64,000 bases of DNA from CAVVXX01 sp052389895 (GCA_052389895.1 JBQTHM010000022.1:52588-116587); one strand, 5' to 3'. Positions 14,354 to 23,817 are shown, counted from the stretch's first letter. A program made the numbers and translations. The notes: a model not told the origin generated them from the sequence alone.

Positions 14354-17212
14354 CTATTTCTTGTAATTCATCGCAACGAAACTATTCACGTCGGAAGCCG
14401 GTATCGGCGCGCCATAAAGAAATCCCTGCGCGTATTCGCAGCCGAGCGAACGCAGGCGTTCGGCGTCGTCCTCGCTTTCCACCCCCTCCGCAATCACCTG
14501 CATACCGAGCTCATGCGCAAGGGCAATCACGGAAGCGAGTATTGTGTCGCTGCCGCTCTTGCGCGTTTCGACAAGAAAGCCCCGGTCTATCTTGATGATG
14601 TCGAATGGAAAGCGCTTGAGCTGGCTGAGCGAGGAATGTCCGGTGCCAAAGTCGTCCATGGCGAGGCCCGCGCCAAGTCTACGCAGCCGCTTCAATATAA
14701 CCTCCGCGGCATCCGCATCGGCCATGACCGCGCTTTCGGTCAGTTCCAGCCGGAGCGACCGCTTGGGCAATTCTTCCCTGGAAAGGACGGTTTCCAAATC
14801 CTTCAGGAACGACTCGTCGCAAATCTGGCGAAACGAAACGTTGATGTTTACGAAGAGTGATGGTTTCAGCGGGAAGAACTGCTGCCATCGCGTTACGTCT
14901 TTTGCCGCGCGCTTGAGCACGAGCCTGCCCAGGGGGACGATCAGCCCTGTTTCCTCGGAATGCGCCACGAATTCCTCCGGGGCGACCAACCCATGTTCTG
15001 GATCGCGCCAACGCAGCAGCGCCTCGAATCCCGCAACGCCCGTGCTGCGCATCCTCATGATGGGCTGGTAATGCACTTCGATTTGGCCCGCCTTGATGGC
15101 GTTGCGAAGAGCGGTTTCGAGCGCGACAGGATCGCCGGTAATCACGCTTTTCGGTGCAGTGTCCGACAGCGCGCGCGAATAGATGCAGACGCGGCCGCCG
15201 CCATCTCGCTTGGCCTGGATCATTGCGAGTTCTGCCTGTCCGAGCAGGTCCATCGGGTCTCCCGCTTCGGCGCCCGCCGCAACGCCCACGCTTGCTGGCA
15301 AAAAGATATCGCGTCCGCCCAGCGTAAAGGGCGCCTTCATCACGTCGATGATTTCCTCGCCGAGGGCTTGCGGCTTTGTGACGGGGTTCTCCGCAATCAA
15401 CGCGAACATGTCGCCGCCGACCCGGAACAGGCCAGCATTTCCTGCAAAGCGCTGGTTCAGACGCTCGGCTACCGCGCGCAAAAGCGTGTCGGCGCCTTCC
15501 GGCCCAACGCTAGCATTGACGGCCTTGAACCGATCGATATCGAAAACGGCAAGCGAGGTTTGCCCAAGAGCGCCGTCCAATTCGTCAAGCCTGCCCAGCA
15601 GCGCAACACGGTTGCCCAGCCCCGTCAGCGGATCGCTCAGCGCGGCGAGTGCGAGTTCCGCCTCCGAGGCTTTGCGGGCGCTCACGTCCGCAATTAGCCC
15701 GAAACAGCGCTCAGCCTTGCCGCCTCCGCCCATCATCGTGGCGCGAAGCTCGAACCAGTGGGTCTTGTTGCCCTCGCCCCGCGCACGGAATTCCAGGCGG
15801 AACGCAATTCCCGGATCAAGCCGATACGCCTCGATGGCCTGTTGATACACGTCGCGGTCGTCGGAATGAATACGCTGCAGCCAGGCGTCGCGCCCAATTT
15901 CGCGTGCGTCGCTCCTGAGACCGAGAATCGCAGCCGTCTCGGGCCCCAGCGAAACCATGCCCGTATTCAGATTGAGGTCGAACACGCCTTGGCGCGATGC
16001 TGCAACGGCGGACTGCTCCATGGCGCGAGCGTGAACGGGGCCCTGGCGCGGTCCCGCAATACTTGAGAGTGCCTGCGCAGTTGCGCGAGGTGAAGCACCG
16101 TGCGGCTCGAGTGCCCCTGCCGCACAGGCGAGCGCAAGCAGCAGCGCACCGGCCGCGGAAAAGCCGCCGATAGCTGCGGGTGCAATCAAATTGCCTTCGA
16201 ACAACCCGAGCGCTTCGAATGCGCCTGCGGCGGTTACGAGAGCGAAGATAGTCGCGATCGGCGCGAGCTTGCGCGCTGAAGCCACACCAAGCCGTCCGCA
16301 GTGCGCAAGGTAGCCCGCGGCGAGCGCCGCGCCCATCACAGCGAGCCCCCGCAGACTGAGACCGGTCGCGGGCACGCCCACAAGCGCCGCCACGCCCAAA
16401 AGCAGAATCGCCACCACGGCGCGATCACGCCAAACGCCGCTGCCAGGCTGCGCCGCCTCAAACGGGGCGACGAAATCGATCAGCCGAATCGCCACAGCTA
16501 TCGCGAGGGAAAGAGAGAGCGCGAAAAGCCCGTACGGCCCCCCGGGATAGGTCAGCCAGCCGCCATCGAACAAACCCGTGGCAGTAAGATTCGCGAAAAG
16601 TACGGCCGCAAGAAACGAAGCCGTCAAAATCGCGAACCTGCGCGCCGTGATCGCCGCGACGCCGATCGCAAATGCGGCCGCAGCCGTCATCAATCCGGCA
16701 ACGACGCCGGAAAGTACCGAGGCCCGGCGATTGTGTGCGATGAGCGCGGGCTCCGTCCAAGCGATCAGCGACGGGCGTTGTTGGGTCCCTGTGAAGTGCA
16801 GCGCAAGCGTTGCGGCGTGAGACGCGGGCAAGATGACGCGGTACGCATGCCTGCCAAAAGCGTTGGCCCGCTCGACAACCACCGAGGCATCGGAAGCCGC
16901 GGCCGCCCGCAACGCGGGCCGCATGCGCAGCGGCCAGACGGCAAGCCCTGAGCTCGGGGAATCGCCCGCCGCAAGCACGCGCGCCGCAGGCTGCTGCTTC
17001 TCGTTGCGAACCTGAATCGTGTACCAGACTTCGCCGGGGTCCGCCGGCCCGCCGACATTTTCCGGAATGAGCGCAGGGCGCAAATTGAGGACAGCATCGG
17101 GTGCCCCGAAATCGATCGTACTGGCGTCGGCCTGCGCAACAGGCGCAGATGCCACTCCTGCGCTGCATGGAAGGAGAACGGCAACGGCAAATAGGAAGAC
17201 GCGAACCGACAC
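14354..17212 (-). CDS. Membrane PAS-GGDEF-EAL protein (degenerate GGDEF, intact EAL)
   Basis: A 952-residue signalling protein. It has a signal peptide (1-23), a periplasmic region to about 165, about seven hydrophobic helices (about 165-370), a PAS domain (about 400-510), GGDEF (about 515-675) and EAL (about 690-940). The GGDEF signature is GGDMF, so the essential Glu is lost and cyclase activity is unlikely. The EAL domain keeps EALLRW, the Asn of NINVSF, ELTES, DDFGTG, the Lys of IIKID, the Glu of AEGVE and the Gln of AQGF, so it should hydrolyse cyclic di-GMP. The periplasmic part plus seven helices resembles 7TM sensor architectures. It follows the GNAT gene by 32 bases on the same strand. 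Confidence 0.88.
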   Translation of the reverse strand: MSVRVFLFAVAVLLPCSAGVASAPVAQADASTIDFGAPDAVLNLRPALIPENVGGPADPGEVWYTIQVRNEKQQPAARVLAAGDSPSSGLAVWPLRMRPALRAAAASDASVVVERANAFGRHAYRVILPASHAATLALHFTGTQQRPSLIAWTEPALIAHNRRASVLSGVVAGLMTAAAAFAIGVAAITARRFAILTASFLAAVLFANLTATGLFDGGWLTYPGGPYGLFALSLSLAIAVAIRLIDFVAPFEAAQPGSGVWRDRAVVAILLLGVAALVGVPATGLSLRGLAVMGAALAAGYLAHCGRLGVASARKLAPIATIFALVTAAGAFEALGLFEGNLIAPAAIGGFSAAGALLLALACAAGALEPHGASPRATAQALSSIAGPRQGPVHARAMEQSAVAASRQGVFDLNLNTGMVSLGPETAAILGLRSDAREIGRDAWLQRIHSDDRDVYQQAIEAYRLDPGIAFRLEFRARGEGNKTHWFELRATMMGGGGKAERCFGLIADVSARKASEAELALAALSDPLTGLGNRVALLGRLDELDGALGQTSLAVFDIDRFKAVNASVGPEGADTLLRAVAERLNQRFAGNAGLFRVGGDMFALIAENPVTKPQALGEEIIDVMKAPFTLGGRDIFLPASVGVAAGAEAGDPMDLLGQAELAMIQAKRDGGGRVCIYSRALSDTAPKSVITGDPVALETALRNAIKAGQIEVHYQPIMRMRSTGVAGFEALLRWRDPEHGLVAPEEFVAHSEETGLIVPLGRLVLKRAAKDVTRWQQFFPLKPSLFVNINVSFRQICDESFLKDLETVLSREELPKRSLRLELTESAVMADADAAEVILKRLRRLGAGLAMDDFGTGHSSLSQLKRFPFDIIKIDRGFLVETRKSGSDTILASVIALAHELGMQVIAEGVESEDDAERLRSLGCEYAQGFLYGAPIPASDVNSFVAMNYKK

Positions 17213-17244
17213 GCGAGGCGAGATCTCCTGACCGCGAAAGGGCG

Positions 17245-17841
17245 CTACCCTACCTGCGGGTCGTCTTCGAGCAAAGCAAGCAAAACATGGTCCCGCCAGA
17301 CACCGTTAATCTGCAAGTAGCGGCGCGCGAGTCCTTCTTCCTTGAATCCAAGCTTGAGCAACAGGCTGCGTGAAGCCTCGTTCTCCGGCACGCAGGCGGC
17401 TTCGAGCCGGTGCAGGCGCAACGTTTGAAACACAAAGGGAAGCATCGCGCGCACCGCCGCATACATGAAGCCGTGTCGCGCGAAGCGGGCGCCTATCCAA
17501 TAGCCGATGCTGGCCGATTGTGTGACGCCGCGGCGCACATGCGACAAAGTGCAGCCGCCGAGCAGCACCTTGTCTTCGGTGCGAAAGAGGAAGAAGGGAT
17601 ATGCGGTGTCGGCGCGGATTTCGCGCAAGTACCGACGGATGCGGCGGCGAAAGGCCAGGCGTGAAAGTTCGTCCGGCGCCCACGAGGGTTCCCAAGGCTC
17701 GAGAAACTCTCGACTCTCCTTTCTGATCGCGGCCCAGGCAGAGTAGTCGCTCATTTGCGGATATCGCAAATACACGCCCTCACCCTTCAGTACAGGCTCG
17801 CGCCCGCCCGGAAAAATCATACCGCGCATGAACATGGCCAT
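17245..17841 (-). CDS. GNAT N-acetyltransferase (RimJ/RimL-like)
   Basis: A 198-residue GNAT-family protein. It begins with the substrate-side region VYLRYPQMSDYSAWAAIR and has the acetyl-CoA-binding segment in IGYWIGARFARHGFMYAAV (the family's R/Q-x-x-G-x-G/A loop in a variant form). The segment LHRLEAACVPENEASRSLLLKLGF is the conserved C-terminal motif. The family acetylates N-terminal or side-chain amines, for example of ribosomal proteins; the substrate here is unknown. The start overlaps nothing but lies two bases after the M16 peptidase stop, so the two are in one operon. ATGs at 17835 and 17829 are alternatives. Confidence 0.82.
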   Translation of the reverse strand: MAMFMRGMIFPGGREPVLKGEGVYLRYPQMSDYSAWAAIRKESREFLEPWEPSWAPDELSRLAFRRRIRRYLREIRADTAYPFFLFRTEDKVLLGGCTLSHVRRGVTQSASIGYWIGARFARHGFMYAAVRAMLPFVFQTLRLHRLEAACVPENEASRSLLLKLGFKEEGLARRYLQINGVWRDHVLLALLEDDPQVG

Positions 17842-17843
17842 GA

Positions 17844-19118
17844 TCAGGCCGCTATCACGCGGCCGAAGCGGGCGGCGAACGCGTCGCGCGTCTCGAGCTG
17901 CTTCACGGGTCCGATCGCGGCCATGGCGGGCGCACCGTTCGTGCAAATGCGCTCCGCGAAGCGCCGTACTGCGGCCGCGTCAACCGCGTCAATGCGCGCA
18001 ATCAATTCCTCCAGACTGAGAATCCGGCCGAAAACAAAAAGCTGACCTGTCATCTGCTCGCAGCGCAGATGCGGGGCTTCCAATGCAACGAGCAGCGAAG
18101 CCTTGATTTGGGCGCGCGCGCGGGAAACCTCCTTCTCTGTCGCACTCGAGGCCATTGCGGACATTTCCCCCGCCACTATGGGCGCAATTTCGCCGGCATC
18201 GCGCTCGCTCGTGCCAGCGTAGACGCCGATCACGCCGCAATCGCGAAAGGTGTGCAGGAAAGCGTATATGGCATAACAAAGGCCCCGTTTCTCGCGCGCC
18301 TCCTGAAACAAGCGTGACGACATCCCACCGCCGAGGGCAGTGGCGAAAACCTGCGCGGTAAATATGTCGGGATCGGCGCTGGCGACCCCGGGGAACGCGA
18401 AGGCAAGGTGGGCCTGCTCCAAATTCCCGTTCTCGCGTTTTTCTCCGCCCGCAAAATGCGCGAGCTTCGGGCTTAGCGCCGTTCCTTTGGAGAAGTTCAG
18501 AAAATGCCTCCGTGCGAGATCCACGATCTGCTCGTGAGTCACGGCGCCCGCCGCGGCGAAGATCATCTCATCCGAAAAATAGTTCGCAGCCATGAAATTC
18601 CGCAGGTGGCCGGGCGTCAGCCCGGACACGGTCGATTCTGTGCCCAGGATAGGCCAGCCCATCGGCTGATCCGGAAAACAGACTTCTTGCAAATACTCGA
18701 AGATGAGATCGTCTGGCGTGTCGCGCGTTTGGCCGATTTCCTGGATGACCACGTGCCGCTCGCGCGCCAGTTCGGTTTCGTCAAACGCCGGGTTGAGCAG
18801 AATGTCGGAAATAATGTCGGCAGCAAGCGCGACGTCACTCTTCAGCACGCGGGCATGGTAGGCCGTTACCTCGCGCCCCGTGTAGGCGTTGAGATCGCCG
18901 CCGACCGCTTCGATCTCCTCGGCAATCTGCTTTGCCGTACGGCGAGCAGTTCCCTTGAACGCCATGTGTTCCAGCATGTGCGCGACGCCCATCACGCGCT
19001 CGCTTTCCTGGCGGGCGCCGCAGTTCACCCAAAGGCCGAGGGCGGCCGTTTCGAGATGCGGCATGACGTCTGTTACGACGGTAAGGCCGTTTTCGATTTT
19101 CGTGAGCTGCACGGTCAT
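17844..19118 (-). CDS. M16 family zinc peptidase (mitochondrial processing peptidase-like)
   Basis: A 424-residue pitrilysin-family metallopeptidase, the bacterial relative of the beta subunit of mitochondrial processing peptidase. The inverted zinc motif H47-M-L-E50-H51 lies in GVAHMLEHMAFKGT, and the third ligand is expected in the ERHVVIQEIGQTRD segment about 75 residues on. The glycine-rich loop GGGMSSRLFQEAREKRGLCY is conserved. No signal peptide is present, so it acts in the cytoplasm. The start ATG overlaps the thrC stop by four bases. thrC followed by an M16 peptidase is a frequent arrangement in alphaproteobacteria. Confidence 0.92.
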   Translation of the reverse strand: MTVQLTKIENGLTVVTDVMPHLETAALGLWVNCGARQESERVMGVAHMLEHMAFKGTARRTAKQIAEEIEAVGGDLNAYTGREVTAYHARVLKSDVALAADIISDILLNPAFDETELARERHVVIQEIGQTRDTPDDLIFEYLQEVCFPDQPMGWPILGTESTVSGLTPGHLRNFMAANYFSDEMIFAAAGAVTHEQIVDLARRHFLNFSKGTALSPKLAHFAGGEKRENGNLEQAHLAFAFPGVASADPDIFTAQVFATALGGGMSSRLFQEAREKRGLCYAIYAFLHTFRDCGVIGVYAGTSERDAGEIAPIVAGEMSAMASSATEKEVSRARAQIKASLLVALEAPHLRCEQMTGQLFVFGRILSLEELIARIDAVDAAAVRRFAERICTNGAPAMAAIGPVKQLETRDAFAARFGRVIAA

Positions 19119-20500
19119 GGGGAACGGATCCGGCCGGAGATGTAGGTTTTCAGGGCTTCGAGGTCGCTTGGCACTATATCGTATCGCTCCTCGGCTTCGA
19201 GAAGACCCTCGAGCTGCGGCGGCGCGGGCGGCCTGACGCCGGTCGCGCGCTCCACGGCGTCGGGAAACTTGGCCGGGTGGGCGGTGGCGAGAACCACGAC
19301 GGGGTGTGACACCGGGGCAAGCCTGTCTGCAACCGCGAGGCCCACTGCGGTATGGGGATCGACCAGCGCGCCAGCCTGCCGATAAACGCGCGCCATGGCA
19401 GTGGAGGTCTCGCAGTCATCAACGCTGGCCGCCGCATACCGCCCGCGAAGCCGGTCAAGGACTATGGGTGGGATTTGCACTTTTCGGGCAACGGAAAACT
19501 TCTGCATGGCTTCAGCCAACCAGGCGGCGTCGCGCCCGGAGGCCTCGAACAGGGCCCGCTCGAAATTGCCGGGGACATGAATATCCATGGCGGGGCTTAG
19601 CGTGGCTCTGGCCGTTCCCGGCGAGTAGGCCCCCGTCCCAAGGGCGCGGCCCACCACGTCGTTGGCATTGGTGGCGGCGACAAGGCGTTCTACCGGAAGT
19701 CCCATGCGCGCGGCGACCTCGCCCGCAAACACATTTCCAAAATTGCCGGTCGGAACCACGAAGGTGGCCGGTATGCCGAGGCTGGCGCTTGCCGTGAAGT
19801 AATAGACGCACTGCGCCGCGATGCGCATGAAATTGATCGAGTTGACGGCGCAAAGGCGCGCGCCGCTTGCAAACTCCGATTCCGCAAAGAGCGCCTTCAC
19901 CAATTTCTGTGCGTCATCGAAACTTCCTTCGACAGCAGCATTGTGAACGTTTTTGTCCGTTGCCGTCGTCATCTGGCGGCGCTGCACTTCGGAGATACGC
20001 CCTCTGGGATGAAGCACGAAGACATCGACGCCAGGCCGGCCGCCAAAAGCCGCGATTGCCGCGGACCCCGTGTCGCCAGAAGTGGCCACAATGACGGTCG
20101 CGCGTGCGTGGCGCCTGTTCAGCTCGCGCGCAACGAGCCGCCCGAGCAACTGAAGGGCAATGTCCTTGAAAGCGAGGGTGGGGCCGTGAAAGAGCTCGAG
20201 CAGGAACCGGTCGCGACCGATTTCGCGCAGCGGGGCGACACTTTTGCTCGTGAACGAATCATAAGCAGCCTTGGTGTCCGCACGAATCTCGTCCGGCGTG
20301 AAATCATCCGCGGCAAATGCGCCAACAATGCGCGATGCCATTTCACGGTAATCCGCATTGCCAAGCTTAGCGAGAGCGTCTCCGGAGAAGGATGGATAGG
20401 CCTCCGGCATGTAAAGCCCGCCATCCGGTGCGGGCCCCGTGAGCAACAAACCGGCGAACCCGACCGGTGCCGCCTGGCCGCGGGTGCTTATGTATCGCAT
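19115..20500 (-). CDS. thrC: Threonine synthase
   Basis: A 461-residue PLP enzyme that converts O-phosphohomoserine to threonine. The N-terminal MRYISTRG is the usual start of the long bacterial form. The PLP lysine is K112 in HGPTLAFKDIALQ, and the phosphate-binding loop is ATSGDTGSAAIAAF. It lies three bases after the SURF1 stop and overlaps the M16 peptidase start, so it is part of the oxidase-to-peptidase operon. The kinase that makes its substrate (thrB) is about 6 kb away on the other strand. Confidence 0.96.
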   Translation of the reverse strand: MRYISTRGQAAPVGFAGLLLTGPAPDGGLYMPEAYPSFSGDALAKLGNADYREMASRIVGAFAADDFTPDEIRADTKAAYDSFTSKSVAPLREIGRDRFLLELFHGPTLAFKDIALQLLGRLVARELNRRHARATVIVATSGDTGSAAIAAFGGRPGVDVFVLHPRGRISEVQRRQMTTATDKNVHNAAVEGSFDDAQKLVKALFAESEFASGARLCAVNSINFMRIAAQCVYYFTASASLGIPATFVVPTGNFGNVFAGEVAARMGLPVERLVAATNANDVVGRALGTGAYSPGTARATLSPAMDIHVPGNFERALFEASGRDAAWLAEAMQKFSVARKVQIPPIVLDRLRGRYAAASVDDCETSTAMARVYRQAGALVDPHTAVGLAVADRLAPVSHPVVVLATAHPAKFPDAVERATGVRPPAPPQLEGLLEAEERYDIVPSDLEALKTYISGRIRSP

Positions 20501-20503
20501 CGC

Positions 20504-21235
20504 CTAATGCCCCGCCCGCGAGCCAAAGGTTATGCGGCGGTGTTTCACGTGGAACACGACGTAAATGACGAGAAGCACAAGCGCGAGCCCGAACCATGTG
20601 ATCGCGTATTGCAAATGCTCGTTACGGAAATCCACGCGCGTCTGTCCGCCCTTGGGCCAGCCGCCGGGGTTCGGAGACGCATCGGCTTCCACAATGACGG
20701 GCACTGACGCGCGCACGCCTGCGGCCTGCGCCATTGCGGAAACGTCCCTGCTATAGAAAGTGCGTGTTACGGCATCCGGCTTAGGCGTGAACGCTCCGGG
20801 AGGCCGCGACAGCCGCACGACACCTGTGATGAAGACGTCCCCCGTAACCTGTCCGGCTGCGCGCGTGCGGGGATCGCGCATCTCCTGCGCAATGAATCCG
20901 CGGTCCACGAGAACCGTTTGCCCCCGCCCCGTGACCAAGGGTGTCACGACATGCAGGCCAGGCTGGCCTTCCTTGCCGGTGGCGAAGAGATACACCTCGC
21001 GGTCGTAGAGGAAGTGGCCGCCTATCGAAATGCGGCGCCATTCGAATTTTTCGATCCCATCACGCAATGCGTTTTCAAAGGTAAGCGGCGGCGCCGACAT
21101 GCGGGCGTGTACGCGCTCGATGAGGTCGTTCTTCCACGCGAGGCGTTCCAGCTGCCAGGCGCCGAGCCCAATCAGCAACGCAAAGGCAGGGACAGAAACG
21201 AGCGTGAGCACCGGCAGGGGGCGAACGCGGATCAT
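20504..21235 (-). CDS. SURF1 family cytochrome oxidase biogenesis protein
   Basis: A 243-residue membrane protein with one transmembrane helix at each end (about 9-27 and 205-225) and a periplasmic domain between. Hallmarks are LGAWQLERLAWKN, the GxFL-type strand IGGHFLYDREVYL, GLHVVTPL, VLVDRGFI and the C-terminal EHLQYAITWFGLALVLLVIY. SURF1 (Shy1) proteins help insert heme a into subunit I of aa3-type oxidase. I chose the ATG giving MIRVRPLPVL because it places the first helix correctly. It is downstream of ctaE and just before thrC. Confidence 0.92.
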   Translation of the reverse strand: MIRVRPLPVLTLVSVPAFALLIGLGAWQLERLAWKNDLIERVHARMSAPPLTFENALRDGIEKFEWRRISIGGHFLYDREVYLFATGKEGQPGLHVVTPLVTGRGQTVLVDRGFIAQEMRDPRTRAAGQVTGDVFITGVVRLSRPPGAFTPKPDAVTRTFYSRDVSAMAQAAGVRASVPVIVEADASPNPGGWPKGGQTRVDFRNEHLQYAITWFGLALVLLVIYVVFHVKHRRITFGSRAGH

Positions 21236-21273
21236 CGCCCCATTATCACACAGTAGAATGTCCTGTAGCGACG

Positions 21274-22194
21274 CTACTCGACCGCGAATGCGTATCCGGC
21301 GGAACCCCACACATAAATGCAGGCGAACAGGAACAGCCACACCACATCGACAAAGTGCCAGTACCAGGCGGCCGCTTCGAAGCCGAAATGGCGTTCCGGG
21401 GTGAAGTGGCCGGCAATCGCGCGCCCCAGACAGACGATAAGAAACGTTGTTCCGATGATCACATGGAGACCGTGGAATCCCGTCGCCATGAAGAAGGTGG
21501 AGCCATAGATGGCGCCGAGATTTCCGACGCCGGCCGTCAGGGAAGCATGAGCCGGATCGGTAAGCGGCCCAAGCTGCGCGCCATTGAGGCCGAACGTGAA
21601 CTCGGCATGGCTGTACTCATAGGCCTGCACCGCCGTGAAGGAGAGCCCAAGCAGAATTGTGAGCAGCAGGCCGTGGATGGCGCCCTTGCGGTCGCGGTTG
21701 AGAATGGCGTGGTGGGCCCAAGTAACCGTAGTTCCGGAAGTGAGAAGAATGAGCGTGTTCACGAACGGCAGGTGCCAGGGATCGAACGGCACGACCCCTT
21801 CCGGCGGCCAATTGCCGACTGCGACGTCGGCGGGAAATAGCGCCGTGTTGAAATACGCCCAGAACCAGGCAACGAAAAACATGACCTCGGAGGCGATAAA
21901 CAGCGCCATGCCGAAGCGCAGGCCGATTTTCACAACCGGCTTGTGATCGCCCAGCACGACGGACTCGTAGATCACGTCGCGCCACCAACCCGCCATCGTG
22001 TAAAGAACAAGCGCGGCGCCGATGGCGAAGATCCAAGGCTGACCGGCGACCGGAAGCCCCCAGAATCCCGCGTAGTTCGAATTCATCCAGAACACGGCCC
22101 CGATCAGCATCAGGAATGCGCCGACGGAGCCGATGATCGGCCACGCGCTGGGATCGACCAGATGATAATCGTGCTTTACTTCAGCGTGCGCCAT
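21274..22194 (-). CDS. ctaE: Cytochrome c oxidase subunit III
   Basis: A 306-residue, seven-helix subunit III of aa3-type cytochrome c oxidase. The start MAHAEVKHDYHLVDPSAWPI is typical of alphaproteobacteria. The conserved segments FFVAWFWAYFN, TGFHGLHVIIGT and WHFVDVVWLFLF are present. Subunit III helps keep the proton uptake path and the catalytic centre stable. It follows ctaG with a gap of 13 bases, in the usual order ctaG-ctaE. Confidence 0.96.
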   Translation of the reverse strand: MAHAEVKHDYHLVDPSAWPIIGSVGAFLMLIGAVFWMNSNYAGFWGLPVAGQPWIFAIGAALVLYTMAGWWRDVIYESVVLGDHKPVVKIGLRFGMALFIASEVMFFVAWFWAYFNTALFPADVAVGNWPPEGVVPFDPWHLPFVNTLILLTSGTTVTWAHHAILNRDRKGAIHGLLLTILLGLSFTAVQAYEYSHAEFTFGLNGAQLGPLTDPAHASLTAGVGNLGAIYGSTFFMATGFHGLHVIIGTTFLIVCLGRAIAGHFTPERHFGFEAAAWYWHFVDVVWLFLFACIYVWGSAGYAFAVE

Positions 22195-22207
22195 AAGCCT
22201 CTCCCGC

Positions 22208-22759
22208 TCATCCGCCCGCACCGGCGAGCGCCTGGCCCGCGGCGGGATAGAACGTGTAGGACAACGTTATCGTCTTGACCCGGTCATTGCGGCCGTCGTT
22301 CACGATCTTTGGATCGATGAAAAAGAAAACAGGCATGTCCACCGATTGATGCGCGGCCAAGGTCTGTTCGGTAAAGCAGAAACATTCGATCTTGTCGAAG
22401 AACGGTGCGGCGATATCCGGAGTCACGTTGAATGCCGCTTGGCCCGTCACCGGAACATCCGCGTTGTTTTTCGCGCGAAAGTACACGAGCTTGTTTTCGC
22501 CCACCCTCACCTGCACTTCGCGCTGGAGCGGCTGGAACTGCCAGTCCAAACCCGGATCGACGTTGGAATCGAAGCGGACCGTGATTACCCGTTCTCCCAC
22601 CGCCTGCGATGGCGCGTCGGCGCGTTGCGGCGTGCCGCCATAACCGGTGACCTGACAGAAGATGCGATATAGCGGCACGGCAGCGAAACTCGCGCCGACC
22701 ATGACGGCCACAAAGGCCAGGCACGAAAGCAACACTGCGTCGTTGCGATTCAATTTCAT
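22208..22759 (-). CDS. ctaG: Cytochrome c oxidase assembly protein CtaG (Cox11)
   Basis: A 183-residue copper chaperone that delivers CuB to subunit I. One N-terminal membrane helix (about 10-28) is followed by a periplasmic immunoglobulin-like domain. The copper-binding cysteine pair is in KIECFCFTEQTL. Also visible are AAVPLYRIFCQVTGYGGT and the PVFFFIDP strand that mark the family. Its ATG overlaps the stop of the upstream 47-codon gene by four bases (ATGA). Confidence 0.95.
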   Translation of the reverse strand: MKLNRNDAVLLSCLAFVAVMVGASFAAVPLYRIFCQVTGYGGTPQRADAPSQAVGERVITVRFDSNVDPGLDWQFQPLQREVQVRVGENKLVYFRAKNNADVPVTGQAAFNVTPDIAAPFFDKIECFCFTEQTLAAHQSVDMPVFFFIDPKIVNDGRNDRVKTITLSYTFYPAAGQALAGAGG

Positions 22760-22899
22760 GGCATTCGCTCGAATACTTGACCGCCCAAACGCACCATCGT
22801 CATCACGAAGAAAAGCACAACCAGCAACCCCAGTCCCAAGGCCAGTGCCAAGTTCCGCTTTCGGCGCTGGCGCAGAAATTCGTCGTCTTCATCTGCCAT
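22756..22899 (-). CDS. Small membrane protein between ctaB and ctaG (CoxF-like)
   Basis: A 47-residue open frame fills the gap between ctaB and ctaG. It has a charged cytoplasmic start (MADEDDEFLRQRRKRN), one strong hydrophobic helix (about residues 17-36) and a short polar tail. Start and stop fit tightly: the stop overlaps the ctaG start (ATGA) and the ATG begins three bases after the ctaB stop. Small single-helix proteins sit at exactly this place in many alphaproteobacterial oxidase operons and are called CoxF. An assembly role is inferred from position. Confidence 0.8.
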   Translation of the reverse strand: MADEDDEFLRQRRKRNLALALGLGLLVVLFFVMTMVRLGGQVFERMP

Positions 22900-22902
22900 G
22901 CC

Positions 22903-23817
22903 TCACACCAACGGGGGAACGTTCGTCAGCCGCTCGACCACAAGCGCGGCGAAGATGGCGAACAGATAGATGATCGAGACACCGAAGAGCCGCCGAGCGG
23001 CGGGCTCGTGTTTTTCGTCGCGGTCGCGCACTACGGCAATTGCTCCGTTCAGGAACCAGGCGCCGCACACGGCGCTGACCCCAAGGTAAAGCGCGCCCGC
23101 AAACCCGAATGCCACCGGCAGAAACCCGCCCACCACCGTAGCCAGCGTGTAAAGAAGAATCTGATGCCGTGTCGCGCGCTTGCCGGAAACGACGGGCAGC
23201 ATCGGCACACCCGCGCGGGCGTAATCGTCGCGCCGGAAGAGCGCGAGCGCCCAAAAATGCGGCGGCGTCCACAGGAAAACGATAAGAACCAGCACGAGCG
23301 GCGGCAGCGCGAGCGAGCCGGTCACGGCCGTCCAGCCGATGGCCGGGGGAAGCGCGCCAGCAAGGCCGCCGATCACGATGTTGAGCGGCGTCTTGCGCTT
23401 GAGCCACAGCGTGTACACGAACACATAGAATGAGATGGTGAAAGCAAGAAGCGCGGCGGCCGAAAAATTCACAAACAGCGCCATCACAGTGACTGCGCCG
23501 ACGCCCAGAATCCAGCCGAACGCGGCGGCGTCGCCGGGCGCAATCGCGCCGCGCGGCACCGGGCGCGATTCCGTGCGCGTCATGCGCGAGTCGATGTCGC
23601 TCTCATAGGCCATGTTGAGCGCGCCGGAGGCGCCCGCACCGAGCGCGATGCAGAGTACGGCCGTGAGTGCGATCAGGGGGTGGACGCCGCCCGGCGCAAG
23701 AATGAGCCCTGCGAATCCCGTGAACACGACAAGCGACATCACGCGCGGCTTCAGCAGCGCGAGATAGTCGCCGACGGTGGCGACATGCAGACGGGGTGCT
23801 TCGGCAAGCGCCATCAT
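22903..23817 (-). CDS. ctaB: Heme O synthase (protoheme IX farnesyltransferase)
   Basis: A 304-residue UbiA-type membrane prenyltransferase that adds farnesyl to heme b to give heme O, the precursor of heme a. The N-x3-D-x3-D motif is NMAYESDIDSRM, followed by TRTESRPVPRG; the second acidic loop region is WTPPHFWALALFRRDDYARAGVPMLPV-like and is typical of CtaB/CyoE. It has eight to nine hydrophobic helices. Its start overlaps the ctaD stop by four bases. Confidence 0.96.
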   Translation of the reverse strand: MMALAEAPRLHVATVGDYLALLKPRVMSLVVFTGFAGLILAPGGVHPLIALTAVLCIALGAGASGALNMAYESDIDSRMTRTESRPVPRGAIAPGDAAAFGWILGVGAVTVMALFVNFSAAALLAFTISFYVFVYTLWLKRKTPLNIVIGGLAGALPPAIGWTAVTGSLALPPLVLVLIVFLWTPPHFWALALFRRDDYARAGVPMLPVVSGKRATRHQILLYTLATVVGGFLPVAFGFAGALYLGVSAVCGAWFLNGAIAVVRDRDEKHEPAARRLFGVSIIYLFAIFAALVVERLTNVPPLV

